64,000 nt of DNA from Rhodobacteraceae bacterium HLUCCO07 (lineage in GTDB: Bacteria; Pseudomonadota; Alphaproteobacteria; Rhodobacterales; Rhodobacteraceae). Of the stretch, positions 44,552 through 52,018 are shown in pieces. Numbering within the stretch: position 1 is the first letter of the stretch; the number at the start of each line of letters is the position of its first letter. Under the pieces are notes generated by a model. That model ran no database searches. It was not told the origin of the DNA and saw only the letters and a program-made list of their open reading frames with translations. The DNA is taken from NCBI GenBank assembly GCA_001314705.1, contig LJSU01000020.1, positions 71,592 through 135,591 of the forward strand, read 5' to 3'. The position numbers were made by a program, and so were the translations under genes.

Positions 44552-45307
44552 ATGGATGACATGAGCCTCAAGGACTATCTCGCCGAAGGCGGGATGCTGA
44601 CCAGCCCCGCCAACGTGCCGCCGCGCTACCGTGCCGAGTTGCTGAAGCTGATGGCCACCTTCGTCGATTCGGAACTGGCTGGCGCCGCGGGCTTTGCCGA
44701 CACGATCAATCGCGGCCCCGGCATCAAGGAACGGATCGCCGCTGCCAAGATCGTGCTGGAAAAGACCGACAATGCCGACAAGGTTTTGAAAATCATGGGT
44801 GATTTCGGTGCGGATGAGGTGCGCTATGCCAATCACCACCCCTGGACCGCGCGGCTTGACCGTGATGCCGACATCGGCACCCGGCGCGTTGAACATGACA
44901 TGCGGCTTGCCGTCTTCAATTACCCGCTTGAGGGCTGGGGCGATGCTGTGGTGATGAACCTGCTGATGGGGCAGGCCGTGGGCGTGCAGATGGGCGAATT
45001 CGTCAAGGTGAGCTATCAGCCGCTGGCCGAGGCGTTCCGCGGTATCGCCCCGGTCGAGGCGCGCCATGCGGAGCTTGCCCATGAAGGGATGCAGAGACTC
45101 ATTGCCGAAGACCAGGGCGATCAGCTTCAGGCCAGCGTGCATTACTGGTGGCCCCGCGTGGCGGCCAGTTTCGGCATCGGCAATCCCGACCGGTTCGAGG
45201 CGCTGCGCGAGATGGGCCTGCGCCACACACCCAATGCCGAGTTGAAATCGGCATGGGAGGCACGCGCGGGCGAAACGCTGTCTCAACTGGGACTCAAAGC
45301 CACATAG
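44552..45307 (+). CDS. Extra PaaA/PaaC-family ferritin-like protein
   Basis: This 251-residue protein belongs to the phenylacetic-acid catabolic ferritin-like family but is neither PaaA nor PaaC. An E-x2-H pair is visible in VEARHAELAHEG, and a possible first ligand lies in FVDSELAGAAG; the remaining carboxylates are unclear. GAGGGCC lies before the ATG at 44552; another ATG at 44531 overlaps paaE. It is the last gene of the operon, 10 bp after paaE, and is followed by a strong hairpin. It may be an additional epoxidase partner or an unrelated diiron enzyme; its role is unknown. Confidence 0.8.
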   Translation: MDDMSLKDYLAEGGMLTSPANVPPRYRAELLKLMATFVDSELAGAAGFADTINRGPGIKERIAAAKIVLEKTDNADKVLKIMGDFGADEVRYANHHPWTARLDRDADIGTRRVEHDMRLAVFNYPLEGWGDAVVMNLLMGQAVGVQMGEFVKVSYQPLAEAFRGIAPVEARHAELAHEGMQRLIAEDQGDQLQASVHYWWPRVAASFGIGNPDRFEALREMGLRHTPNAELKSAWEARAGETLSQLGLKAT

Positions 45308-45309
45308 CC

Positions 45310-45342
45310 CATGACCGAATTCCGTGCGGGAATTCGGTCATG
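45310..45342. terminator. Perfect 14-bp hairpin between convergent genes
   Basis: CATGACCGAATTCC and GGAATTCGGTCATG flank a 5-base loop. The hairpin lies 3 bp after the paa operon and 36 bp from the end of the opposing small-protein gene. It lacks a T-run on either side, so it may end transcription by a Rho-assisted route or mark the 3' end of mRNA. Confidence 0.5.
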
Positions 45343-45377
45343 TATCTGCCTCAGATCCACATCGGCGGACGCGGGCG

Positions 45378-45707
45378 TCAGTCGCTCCAGCCGCCCAGCC
45401 CGACACCGAAATCAACGCCCTTGGCGCCGAAATCATAGCCCAGGCTGACGTCGCCATAGACATCGTCGTCAAGATAGGCGGCGCCGATATTGGGCCGGAC
45501 GCTCTGCGATCCGATCTTGTAGTCGACTCCGAGCGAAACCGCGCCTTCTTGCGGCTCGTCGTCGGAAAATACACGTGCGCCGACGGCCACGTCGCTCGAG
45601 CCGCCGCCAAAGACATAGGATATGCCGAAGCCTAAGGACGGATCGGCCTGCAGGGCAGGCGCAGAAAGCGCAAGTGCCAGCCCGCTGGCAACCACGATGC
45701 GTTTCAT
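45378..45707 (-). CDS. Small exported glycine-rich protein, possible outer-membrane barrel
   Basis: This 109-residue protein has a typical signal peptide (MKRIVVASGLALALSAPALQA). The mature part is short alternating strands with Gly/Asp turns (SLGFGISYVFGGG, SLGYDFGAKG, ending VGLGGWSD), as in small outer-membrane beta-barrel proteins. The start at 45707 has GAGGAGAACAGTC upstream. No catalytic motif is visible; function unknown. It lies convergent with the paa operon. Confidence 0.7.
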   Translation of the reverse strand: MKRIVVASGLALALSAPALQADPSLGFGISYVFGGGSSDVAVGARVFSDDEPQEGAVSLGVDYKIGSQSVRPNIGAAYLDDDVYGDVSLGYDFGAKGVDFGVGLGGWSD

Positions 45708-45818
45708 GACTGTTCTCCTCTCCCGAGTCGGTCGCTTCATGCGACCGGTGTGGCGTCAAGATAGGAAATCCTCTCCACGCGTGCCACTCACACGGCAACA
45801 AATCGCGCATCGGGGCGA

Positions 45819-46415
45819 TCACACTGTCTTGAGCCCGCCCAGCGTCAGGTTGCTCACCAGCGTGGCATATTCGCGCCGCGCCGCCTCGTTGGCCTGGCTG
45901 TTCCACATGTAGAACCAGTTCAGCATCCCGAACACCGACATGGTGGCGGCGCGCAGCTTGGCGGGTTGCCCGTCGAACCGCTCGGGCGCGATCCGCGCGA
46001 GGATTGCCGCCATGTGACCCACCATGTCGCGCTGATAGGATCGCAGGATCTTCTGCTGATCCTCGGGCAGGGCCGAAAGGCCGCTGGCCTGCACCCGGTG
46101 CTCGTCATCCGCGCCCTGGTAGGCCATCAGGATTTCCAGCACGGTCTTGCGCAGCGCTTCTTCGGGCGGCCCGTCACCGGGCCGGATCGCGCAGATCCGG
46201 TCGCGCAGCTGGCTCAGGTAATTGTCGAGCAGGTCGAAGAGAAGCGCGTCCTTGCTGTCATAGTAGTGGTAGATATTGGCCTTCGAGATCCCGCATTCGC
46301 GCGCCAGCATCGCCATCGACGCCCGGTCGAACCCCTGGTCGGCAAAGACCCTGGCTGCCGACTTGAGGATCTGCGCGCGTTTCTCCCCGTGATCTTTTGC
46401 AATCGTTCGCGCCAA
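45819..46415 (-). CDS. paaR: TetR-family regulator of phenylacetate genes
   Basis: This 198-residue regulator has a TetR-type N-terminal helix-turn-helix (ARECGISKANIYHYYDSKDALL). There is no ATG at the family start: the best start is TTG at 46415, with GGAG seven bases upstream, giving LARTIAKDHGEKR at the N-terminus (read as Met). It lies 4 bp after paaK as the last gene of the paaGIKR run. TetR-type PaaR proteins elsewhere repress paa genes and release DNA on phenylacetyl-CoA; the same is inferred here, acting on the palindromes at 39578 and 48991. Confidence 0.82.
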   Translation of the reverse strand: MARTIAKDHGEKRAQILKSAARVFADQGFDRASMAMLARECGISKANIYHYYDSKDALLFDLLDNYLSQLRDRICAIRPGDGPPEEALRKTVLEILMAYQGADDEHRVQASGLSALPEDQQKILRSYQRDMVGHMAAILARIAPERFDGQPAKLRAATMSVFGMLNWFYMWNSQANEAARREYATLVSNLTLGGLKTV

Positions 46416-46419
46416 GGGT

Positions 46420-47730
46420 TCACTCCTTCGGGCGGTTGTCGACCACGCGCCGCGCCTTGCCCTGGCTGCGCTCGACCCTGCCTTCGGGGTGGATTTCGAT
46501 CTTCGTGGAAATGCCGACAACCGACTTGATGTGATGCGCCAACTCGCGGGCCGAGGCGGCGCGGGCCTCGTCGTTGGCCTGATCGGGGGTGCATTCGGCA
46601 TGGACGATCATCGCGTCCATGCGCTCCTTGCGGATCAGTTCGATCTGGAAATGCGGGGCAAGGCCCGCGCATTTCATGATCTGCTCCTCGATCTGGGTGG
46701 GGAACACGTTGACGCCGCGCAGGATGATCATGTCGTCCGAACGTCCGGTGATCTTTTCCATCCGCCGCATCGAGCGCGCCGTGCCGGGCAGGAGCCGCGT
46801 GAGATCGCGGGTGCGATAGCGGATCATCGGCAGACCTTCCTTGGTCAGCGTGGTAAAGACCAGCTCGCCCATTTCGCCGTCCTCGACCACCTCGCCGGTT
46901 TCGGGGTTGATGATCTCGGGAAGGAAATGATCCTCCCAGATATGCAGGCCGTCCTTGGTCTCGACGCATTCATTCGCCACGCCCGGCCCCATGACCTCGG
47001 AAAGGCCATAGATGTCGACCGCATGCATGTCGAACGCCTGTTCGACCTCGCTGCGCATCGCATTGGTCCAGGGTTCGGCGCCAAAGATCCCCACGTCGAG
47101 CGAACATGCGCGCGGGTCGATCCCCTGTCGCTGGAACTCCTCGAGGATGTTGAGCATGTAGGACGGGGTCACCATGATCGTGCCGGGCTCGAAATCCTGG
47201 ATCAGCGTGACCTGCCGCTCGGTCATCCCGCCCGAGATCGGCACCACCGTGCAGCCCAGTTTCTCGGCCCCGTAATGCGCGCCCAGACCCCCGGTGAAAA
47301 GCCCGTACCCATAGGCCACGTGCACGATGTCGCCGGGTCGCGTCCCGCTCGCGCGCATCGAGCGCGCCACGAGGCTGGCCCAGGTGTCGATGTCCTTTTC
47401 GGTGTAGCCCACGACCGTCGGCTTGCCGGTCGTGCCCGAAGAGGCATGCACCCGGATGATGCGCTCGCGCGGCACGGCAAACAGGCCAAAGGGGTAATTG
47501 TCGCGCAGGTCGGTCTTGGTGGTGAAGGGAAACTTCGCCAGGTCTGCAAGCGTCCTGAGGTCGTCGGGATGCACCCCCACCGCGTCGAACCGCTCGCGAT
47601 ACATCGGCACGTTGTCATAGGCGTGGCGAAGCGACCATTTCAGCCGCTCAAGCTGAAGCCCGCGGATCTCGTCGATCGAGGCCACCTCGATCGGGTCGAG
47701 ATCGGATTTGTTCGGCGTCAGGTCTTTCAT
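46420..47730 (-). CDS. paaK: Phenylacetate-CoA ligase
   Basis: This 436-residue AMP-forming ligase makes phenylacetyl-CoA from phenylacetate, CoA and ATP, the entry step of the pathway. The P-loop-like HASSGTTGKPT, IYGLSEVMGPG (aryl/adenine site) and ITGRSDDMIILRGVNVFP (hinge) are intact. The gene follows paaI by 12 bp and precedes paaR by 4 bp. Confidence 0.95.
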   Translation of the reverse strand: MKDLTPNKSDLDPIEVASIDEIRGLQLERLKWSLRHAYDNVPMYRERFDAVGVHPDDLRTLADLAKFPFTTKTDLRDNYPFGLFAVPRERIIRVHASSGTTGKPTVVGYTEKDIDTWASLVARSMRASGTRPGDIVHVAYGYGLFTGGLGAHYGAEKLGCTVVPISGGMTERQVTLIQDFEPGTIMVTPSYMLNILEEFQRQGIDPRACSLDVGIFGAEPWTNAMRSEVEQAFDMHAVDIYGLSEVMGPGVANECVETKDGLHIWEDHFLPEIINPETGEVVEDGEMGELVFTTLTKEGLPMIRYRTRDLTRLLPGTARSMRRMEKITGRSDDMIILRGVNVFPTQIEEQIMKCAGLAPHFQIELIRKERMDAMIVHAECTPDQANDEARAASARELAHHIKSVVGISTKIEIHPEGRVERSQGKARRVVDNRPKE

Positions 47731-47742
47731 GGCATATTCCTC

Positions 47743-48168
47743 TTATTCTTCGAACAACTGGCCCTTGATCGCGCGCGAGAATCCGCGAAACTCGGCGATC
47801 ACCGTGCCGTCCTCCTTGGTCACCTTGATGTCGTAGATGCCGCTGCGCCCCTGCAACGACAATTCCACCGCCTCGGCGCGCAGCCGGTCGCCCGCGCGCC
47901 CCGGCGCGAGATAGGAGATCAGGTTGTGCTGCGCCACCGTGGCCTGGTTGCGGCTGTTGCAGGCAAAGGCAAAGGCGCTGTCGGCCAGCGCGAAGGTCAC
48001 GCCGCCATGACAGATCCCATGCCCGTTGCAGTGATGCGCCGCCACGGTCAGTTCCAGGACCGCGCGGCCTTCGTCGATCTCGGTGATCTCCATGCCGAAC
48101 CACTTGCTGGCATTGTCATCCGCCCACATCGCTGCGGCGGATTTCTCGGCGCGTTCCTTCGGGGTCAT
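47743..48168 (-). CDS. paaI: Hydroxyphenylacetyl-CoA thioesterase
   Basis: This 141-residue hotdog-fold thioesterase has the PaaI signature NGHGICHGGVTFALADSAFAF. It probably hydrolyses stalled or toxic CoA intermediates of the pathway. The start at 48168 overlaps the paaG stop by four bases; the reading frame extends upstream only as an artefact. Confidence 0.92.
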   Translation of the reverse strand: MTPKERAEKSAAAMWADDNASKWFGMEITEIDEGRAVLELTVAAHHCNGHGICHGGVTFALADSAFAFACNSRNQATVAQHNLISYLAPGRAGDRLRAEAVELSLQGRSGIYDIKVTKEDGTVIAEFRGFSRAIKGQLFEE

Positions 48169-48950
48169 TTGCCCTTGAACTCCGGTTTGCGCTTGTCGAG
48201 GAATGCACCCACGCCCTCGGCGTAATCGGCGCTTTCGCCGCATTCCTTCATGAAGCGCGCTTCGAGGTCGAGCTGCGCATCGAGCGTGTTGACATGCGCG
48301 GCTTCGATTGCCTGTTTGGTCCGGGCGTATCCAAGCGTCGGCCCGTTGGACAGTGACCCCGCCAGCGCGCGCGCCTCGTCCAGAAGCGCATCATCCGGCA
48401 GCGCCTTCCAGATCAGACCCCATTCGGCCGCCTGTGCGGCGGGCAGGGGCTCGGCCGTCATCGCCAGCGCCTTGGCCCGCGCCTCGCCCAGAAGGCGGCT
48501 AAGGTGCCAGCTTCCGCCGGTATCGGGGATCAGTCCGACCTTGGAAAACGACTGGATGAATTTCGCGCTCTCGCCCGCCAGCACGATGTCGCAGGCCAGC
48601 GCCACCGACGATCCCGCACCCGCCGCCACGCCGTTGACCGCGCAGATGACGGGCATTTCCAACGACCGGATCAGCCGCACCAACGGGGCCCAGAAATCGC
48701 GGACCGTGGCCCCGAGATCGGGCGGGCCGTCCATCTTGCGCGGATCACGGTCGCCCAGGTCCTGTCCGGCGCAAAACCCGCGCCCCGCACCGGTCAGCAG
48801 AACCGCGCGCTTGCCATCGTCGCGCGCCCATTCCAGCGCCACGCGCAGCGCGTGATGCATTTCCTCGTTGAAGGAATTGAGCTTGTCCGGACGGTTCAGC
48901 GTGATTTCGGCCCAGGTGCCGTTGTCACCGATCAGAATCGTGTCGCTCAT
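48165..48950 (-). CDS. paaG: Ring-1,2-epoxyphenylacetyl-CoA isomerase
   Basis: This 261-residue crotonase isomerises the epoxide to the oxepin-CoA. It has the oxyanion-hole segments GRGFCAGQDLGDRD and NGVAAGAGSSVALACD and the catalytic-type Asp in LIPDTGGSWHLSRL. The start at 48950 has GGAGGGACGC upstream. It is the first gene of the minus-strand paaG-I-K-R operon, whose promoter region is shared with paaZ. Confidence 0.92.
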   Translation of the reverse strand: MSDTILIGDNGTWAEITLNRPDKLNSFNEEMHHALRVALEWARDDGKRAVLLTGAGRGFCAGQDLGDRDPRKMDGPPDLGATVRDFWAPLVRLIRSLEMPVICAVNGVAAGAGSSVALACDIVLAGESAKFIQSFSKVGLIPDTGGSWHLSRLLGEARAKALAMTAEPLPAAQAAEWGLIWKALPDDALLDEARALAGSLSNGPTLGYARTKQAIEAAHVNTLDAQLDLEARFMKECGESADYAEGVGAFLDKRKPEFKGK

Positions 48951-48985
48951 GCGTCCCTCCCCTCGCGTCTCCTCGGTTGCGAAGC

Positions 48986-49014
48986 TTGCATAAACCGAAC
49001 GGTTGGTCAATAAA
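48986..49014 (+). promoter_or_regulatory. Candidate paaZ promoter with PaaR operator (site 2) in its spacer
   Basis: TTGCAT (48986-48991) and AATAAA (49009-49014) are 17 bases apart. The spacer contains AACCG-AA-CGGTT (48993-49004), matching site 1 in ACCG-N2-CGGTYGG. On the minus strand the same element lies between a TTTATT/CTTTTA -35 and a TATGCA -10 candidate facing paaG, so one operator could control both directions. A second palindrome, CCGACC-CC-GGTCGG, lies at 49028-49041. Confidence 0.55.
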
Positions 49015-49045
49015 AGAGGCGAGACCACCGACCCCGGTCGGCAAT

Positions 49046-49059
49046 GGGGGCCAGCCCCC
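49046..49059. repeat. GGGGGC/GCCCCC hairpin before paaZ
   Basis: GGGGGC-CA-GCCCCC lies 27 bp before the paaZ start and resembles the G/C hairpin at 42-60. It would sit in the paaZ 5' leader. No T-run follows; role unknown. Confidence 0.45.
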
Positions 49060-49085
49060 GGGGCACAGGATGAAGGGGGAGAACG

Positions 49086-51104
49086 ATGAGCATCCAGCAG
49101 ATCAAGAGTTTCGTGGCCGGGGACTGGCTTGCCCCGGGCCAGGGCGCGCGGCCCATCGCCAGCGCGATCACGGGCGCGGTCATGGCCGAGGCGGGCAACG
49201 ACGCGCTCGATGCGGCTGCCATGCTGGCCCATGCGCGCGAACACGGCGGCCCTGCGCTGCGCGCGATGACATTTCATGAGCGCGCGAAAATGCTCAAGGC
49301 ACTTGCGCTCTACCTTGGTGAGCGCAAGCAGGCGCTTTACGATATTTCCTTCGACACCGGCGCGACGCAATCCGACCACCTGATCGACGTCGACGGCGGC
49401 ATCGGCACGCTTTTCGTGTTTGCCTCCAAGGGGCGGCGCGAACTCCCCGATGCGCAGATCTTTCTCGATGGCGGGCTGGAACAGCTTGGCCGCGAGGGGC
49501 GATTCCTCGGGCAGCATGTCTGCACCCCGCTGCAAGGCGTGGCGGTGCATATCAACGCCTTCAACTTCCCGGTCTGGGGGATGCTGGAGAAACTCGCGCC
49601 GAGCTTTCTGGCGGGTGTGCCGGCGATCGTGAAGCCGGCGACCTCGACCTGTTATGTCACCGAAATGGCGGTGCGAATGATGCTGGAAAGCGGCATCCTG
49701 CCCGAAGGCGCGCTGCAATTCGTGGCCGGGGGGCTCGGCGACATGCTCGACCACCTGGGCGCGCAGGACGTGGTGGCCTTTACCGGGTCGGCCGATACCG
49801 CGCTCAAGCTGCGGGGGCATCCGAACCTGCTGTCGAACTCGGTGCGTTTCGCCGCCGAACAGGACAGCCTCAACGCTTCGATCCTGGGGCCGGATGTCAC
49901 GCCCGACACGCCCGAGTTCGACCTTTTCGTCAAGGAGGTCATCCGCGAGATGACCGCCAAGGCCGGTCAGAAATGCACCGCCATCCGCCGGATCATCGCG
50001 CCGCAAGCGCTGGTCCAGCCAGTGATCGAAGCCGTCAGCGCAAGGCTGGCAACAACCGTGATCGGCGATCCGCGCGATCCGGCCACGCGCATGGGCGCCC
50101 TGGTTTCCGAGGCCCAGCGCGCCGACGTTCTGGCCAAGGCCGCGTTGATCGGCGCCGAGGCCGAGCGCGTCTTTGGCGACCCCGGCGTTCTCCCGATGAG
50201 CGGGCAGGGCGGGTTCGTCTCGCCATTGCTGTTCCATTGTGCCGATCCCGACGCGGCGCAGCGCGTGCATGACACCGAAGCCTTCGGCCCGGTCTCGACC
50301 GTGATGGGCTATCGCGATCTTGACCACGCGGTCACGCTGGCCAATCGCGGGGGCGGTAGCCTTGTCACCTCGCTTGTCACCCGTGATGGTGATGCGGCAC
50401 GGCAGGTGGTGCTGGGGGCAGGCGCCTGGCACGGGCGGATCTACATCAACAACGCCGACTCGATGAAGGAAAGCACCGGCCATGGCAGCCCGATGCCGCA
50501 CATGGTGCATGGCGGTCCGGGCCGCGCGGGCGGCGGCGAGGAACTGGGTGGCATCCGCGGCGTCATGCACTACATGCAGCGCACCGCCGTCCAGGGCAGC
50601 CCCGACATCCTCACAGCCATCGGCGGGCGTTGGGTGCCCGGCGCGCATGAGATCAAGGGCCCGGCGCATCCCTTTACCCGCCGCTACGGCGAATTGTCGA
50701 TCGGCGAGACGCTGCACACCGCGTCGCGCGAGATCACCCTCGACGATATCGAGCATTTTGCCCATTTCACCGGCGACACCTTCTATGCCCACATGGACGA
50801 GGACGCCGCGGCAAGAAACCCGTTCTTCCCCGGTCGGGTCGCGCATGGTTACCTGCTGCTTTCCTTCGCCGCGGGGCTTTTCGTCGAGCCGAACGAAGGC
50901 CCGGTGCTGGCCAATACGGGGCTTGATAACTTGCGCTTCATGAAGCCGGTGCAGGCGGGCGACAGCATCCGCGTGCGCCTGACGGTCAAGGCCAAGACCC
51001 CGCGTGGCCCCGAATATGGCGAGGTGCGCTGGCACGTGACGCTGTTCAGCCAGGACGACGAAACCGTCGCGGAATACGAGCTTCTGACGATGAACGCGTT
51101 CTGA
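49086..51104 (+). CDS. paaZ: Oxepin-CoA hydrolase / 3-oxo-5,6-dehydrosuberyl-CoA semialdehyde dehydrogenase
   Basis: This 672-residue bifunctional enzyme opens the oxepin ring and oxidises the resulting aldehyde. An N-terminal aldehyde dehydrogenase (about 1-520; [15 protein letters not shown], catalytic Cys in [10 protein letters not shown]) is fused to a C-terminal MaoC-like enoyl-CoA hydratase (about 530-672; [12 protein letters not shown] then [13 protein letters not shown]). Both catalytic regions look intact. The operator-bearing promoter region lies upstream and paaX follows 37 bp downstream. Confidence 0.95.
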   Translation: MSIQQIKSFVAGDWLAPGQGARPIASAITGAVMAEAGNDALDAAAMLAHAREHGGPALRAMTFHERAKMLKALALYLGERKQALYDISFDTGATQSDHLIDVDGGIGTLFVFASKGRRELPDAQIFLDGGLEQLGREGRFLGQHVCTPLQGVAVHINAFNFPVWGMLEKLAPSFLAGVPAIVKPATSTCYVTEMAVRMMLESGILPEGALQFVAGGLGDMLDHLGAQDVVAFTGSADTALKLRGHPNLLSNSVRFAAEQDSLNASILGPDVTPDTPEFDLFVKEVIREMTAKAGQKCTAIRRIIAPQALVQPVIEAVSARLATTVIGDPRDPATRMGALVSEAQRADVLAKAALIGAEAERVFGDPGVLPMSGQGGFVSPLLFHCADPDAAQRVHDTEAFGPVSTVMGYRDLDHAVTLANRGGGSLVTSLVTRDGDAARQVVLGAGAWHGRIYINNADSMKESTGHGSPMPHMVHGGPGRAGGGEELGGIRGVMHYMQRTAVQGSPDILTAIGGRWVPGAHEIKGPAHPFTRRYGELSIGETLHTASREITLDDIEHFAHFTGDTFYAHMDEDAAARNPFFPGRVAHGYLLLSFAAGLFVEPNEGPVLANTGLDNLRFMKPVQAGDSIRVRLTVKAKTPRGPEYGEVRWHVTLFSQDDETVAEYELLTMNAF

Positions 51105-51141
51105 ACCGTGGCAGGTGCCGTCGGTCGTGCTATGAAGGGGT

Positions 51142-51939
51142 ATGGACAGATTGCCACTTGATCGCTCGCCCGTGATGAGCGCGTTGCTTGAATGCGGCAC
51201 GCTCAAGACCTGGTCCGTGATCGTGACCATTCTTGGTGACCTGGCGGCGGCCCCAGATGCGCATGTGCCCGGCCCCGTGCTTTCGGCCCTCACCGACCGG
51301 ATGGGCCTGCGGGCGCAGGCGATGCGCGTGGCGCTGCACCGGCTGCGCCGCGATGGCTGGATCAGCTCGTCGCGCGACGGGCGCGCCTCGCGCTACGCGC
51401 TCACCGACCATGGCCTCGCGCTGACGCTCTCGGTCTCGGATCAGGTCTATGGCGCGGCACCACCGGTGCCGCGTGGCTGGCGCATCGTGCTGGCCCCGTC
51501 GGGCGAGGCGATGTCGGCGCTCGATCACCCGGCCGCCATTGTGATCGCGCCGCGCGTGGCACTCTTGCCCGATCCGGCGGGGGACGATGGAAGCGAGGCC
51601 GCACCCGCGCCGCTTCTGGCCTGGGAGGTGACGCCCGGTGTCGTGCCGGACTGGCTGACGGCAACGCTGGCCCCGCCCGATGTCATCCAGGCCTATGCCC
51701 GCCTGACCCGCGCGCTCAAACTGGCCGCCGAGGCGCCGCTGCCGACGGGCGCCGTCGATCGCACCGCGCTGCGGATTCTGGCGCTGCACCAATGGCGTCG
51801 GCTGGTGCTGCGGCATGGCCCGGGGCACGAGGCGTTGATGGGGGCGGACTGGCCGGGGGCAAAGGCGCGGTCCGGTATTGCCCGGGTGATGGAGAGGATT
51901 CCGCGCCCGGATCCCCGCTCGCTTGCCGAAACGCTTTGA
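51142..51939 (+). CDS. paaX: PaaX-family transcriptional regulator
   Basis: This 265-residue protein has the PaaX N-terminal winged-helix region (VIVTILGDL, then RMGLRAQAMRVALHRLRRDGWI) and a PaaX-type C-terminal domain ending in MERIPRPDPRSLAETL. In other bacteria PaaX represses paa genes and is inactivated by phenylacetyl-CoA. The start at 51142 has AAGGGGT upstream. With the TetR-type paaR about 5 kb away, the locus encodes two candidate regulators. Confidence 0.88.
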   Translation: MDRLPLDRSPVMSALLECGTLKTWSVIVTILGDLAAAPDAHVPGPVLSALTDRMGLRAQAMRVALHRLRRDGWISSSRDGRASRYALTDHGLALTLSVSDQVYGAAPPVPRGWRIVLAPSGEAMSALDHPAAIVIAPRVALLPDPAGDDGSEAAPAPLLAWEVTPGVVPDWLTATLAPPDVIQAYARLTRALKLAAEAPLPTGAVDRTALRILALHQWRRLVLRHGPGHEALMGADWPGAKARSGIARVMERIPRPDPRSLAETL

Positions 51940-52018
51940 AGCCGTGTCCAACGACCGGCCTTGCATGGTCGAGTTTCGCCCGGGCCGGACCCGCCGTTCC
52001 GGTTCAGCGCACCATGGC

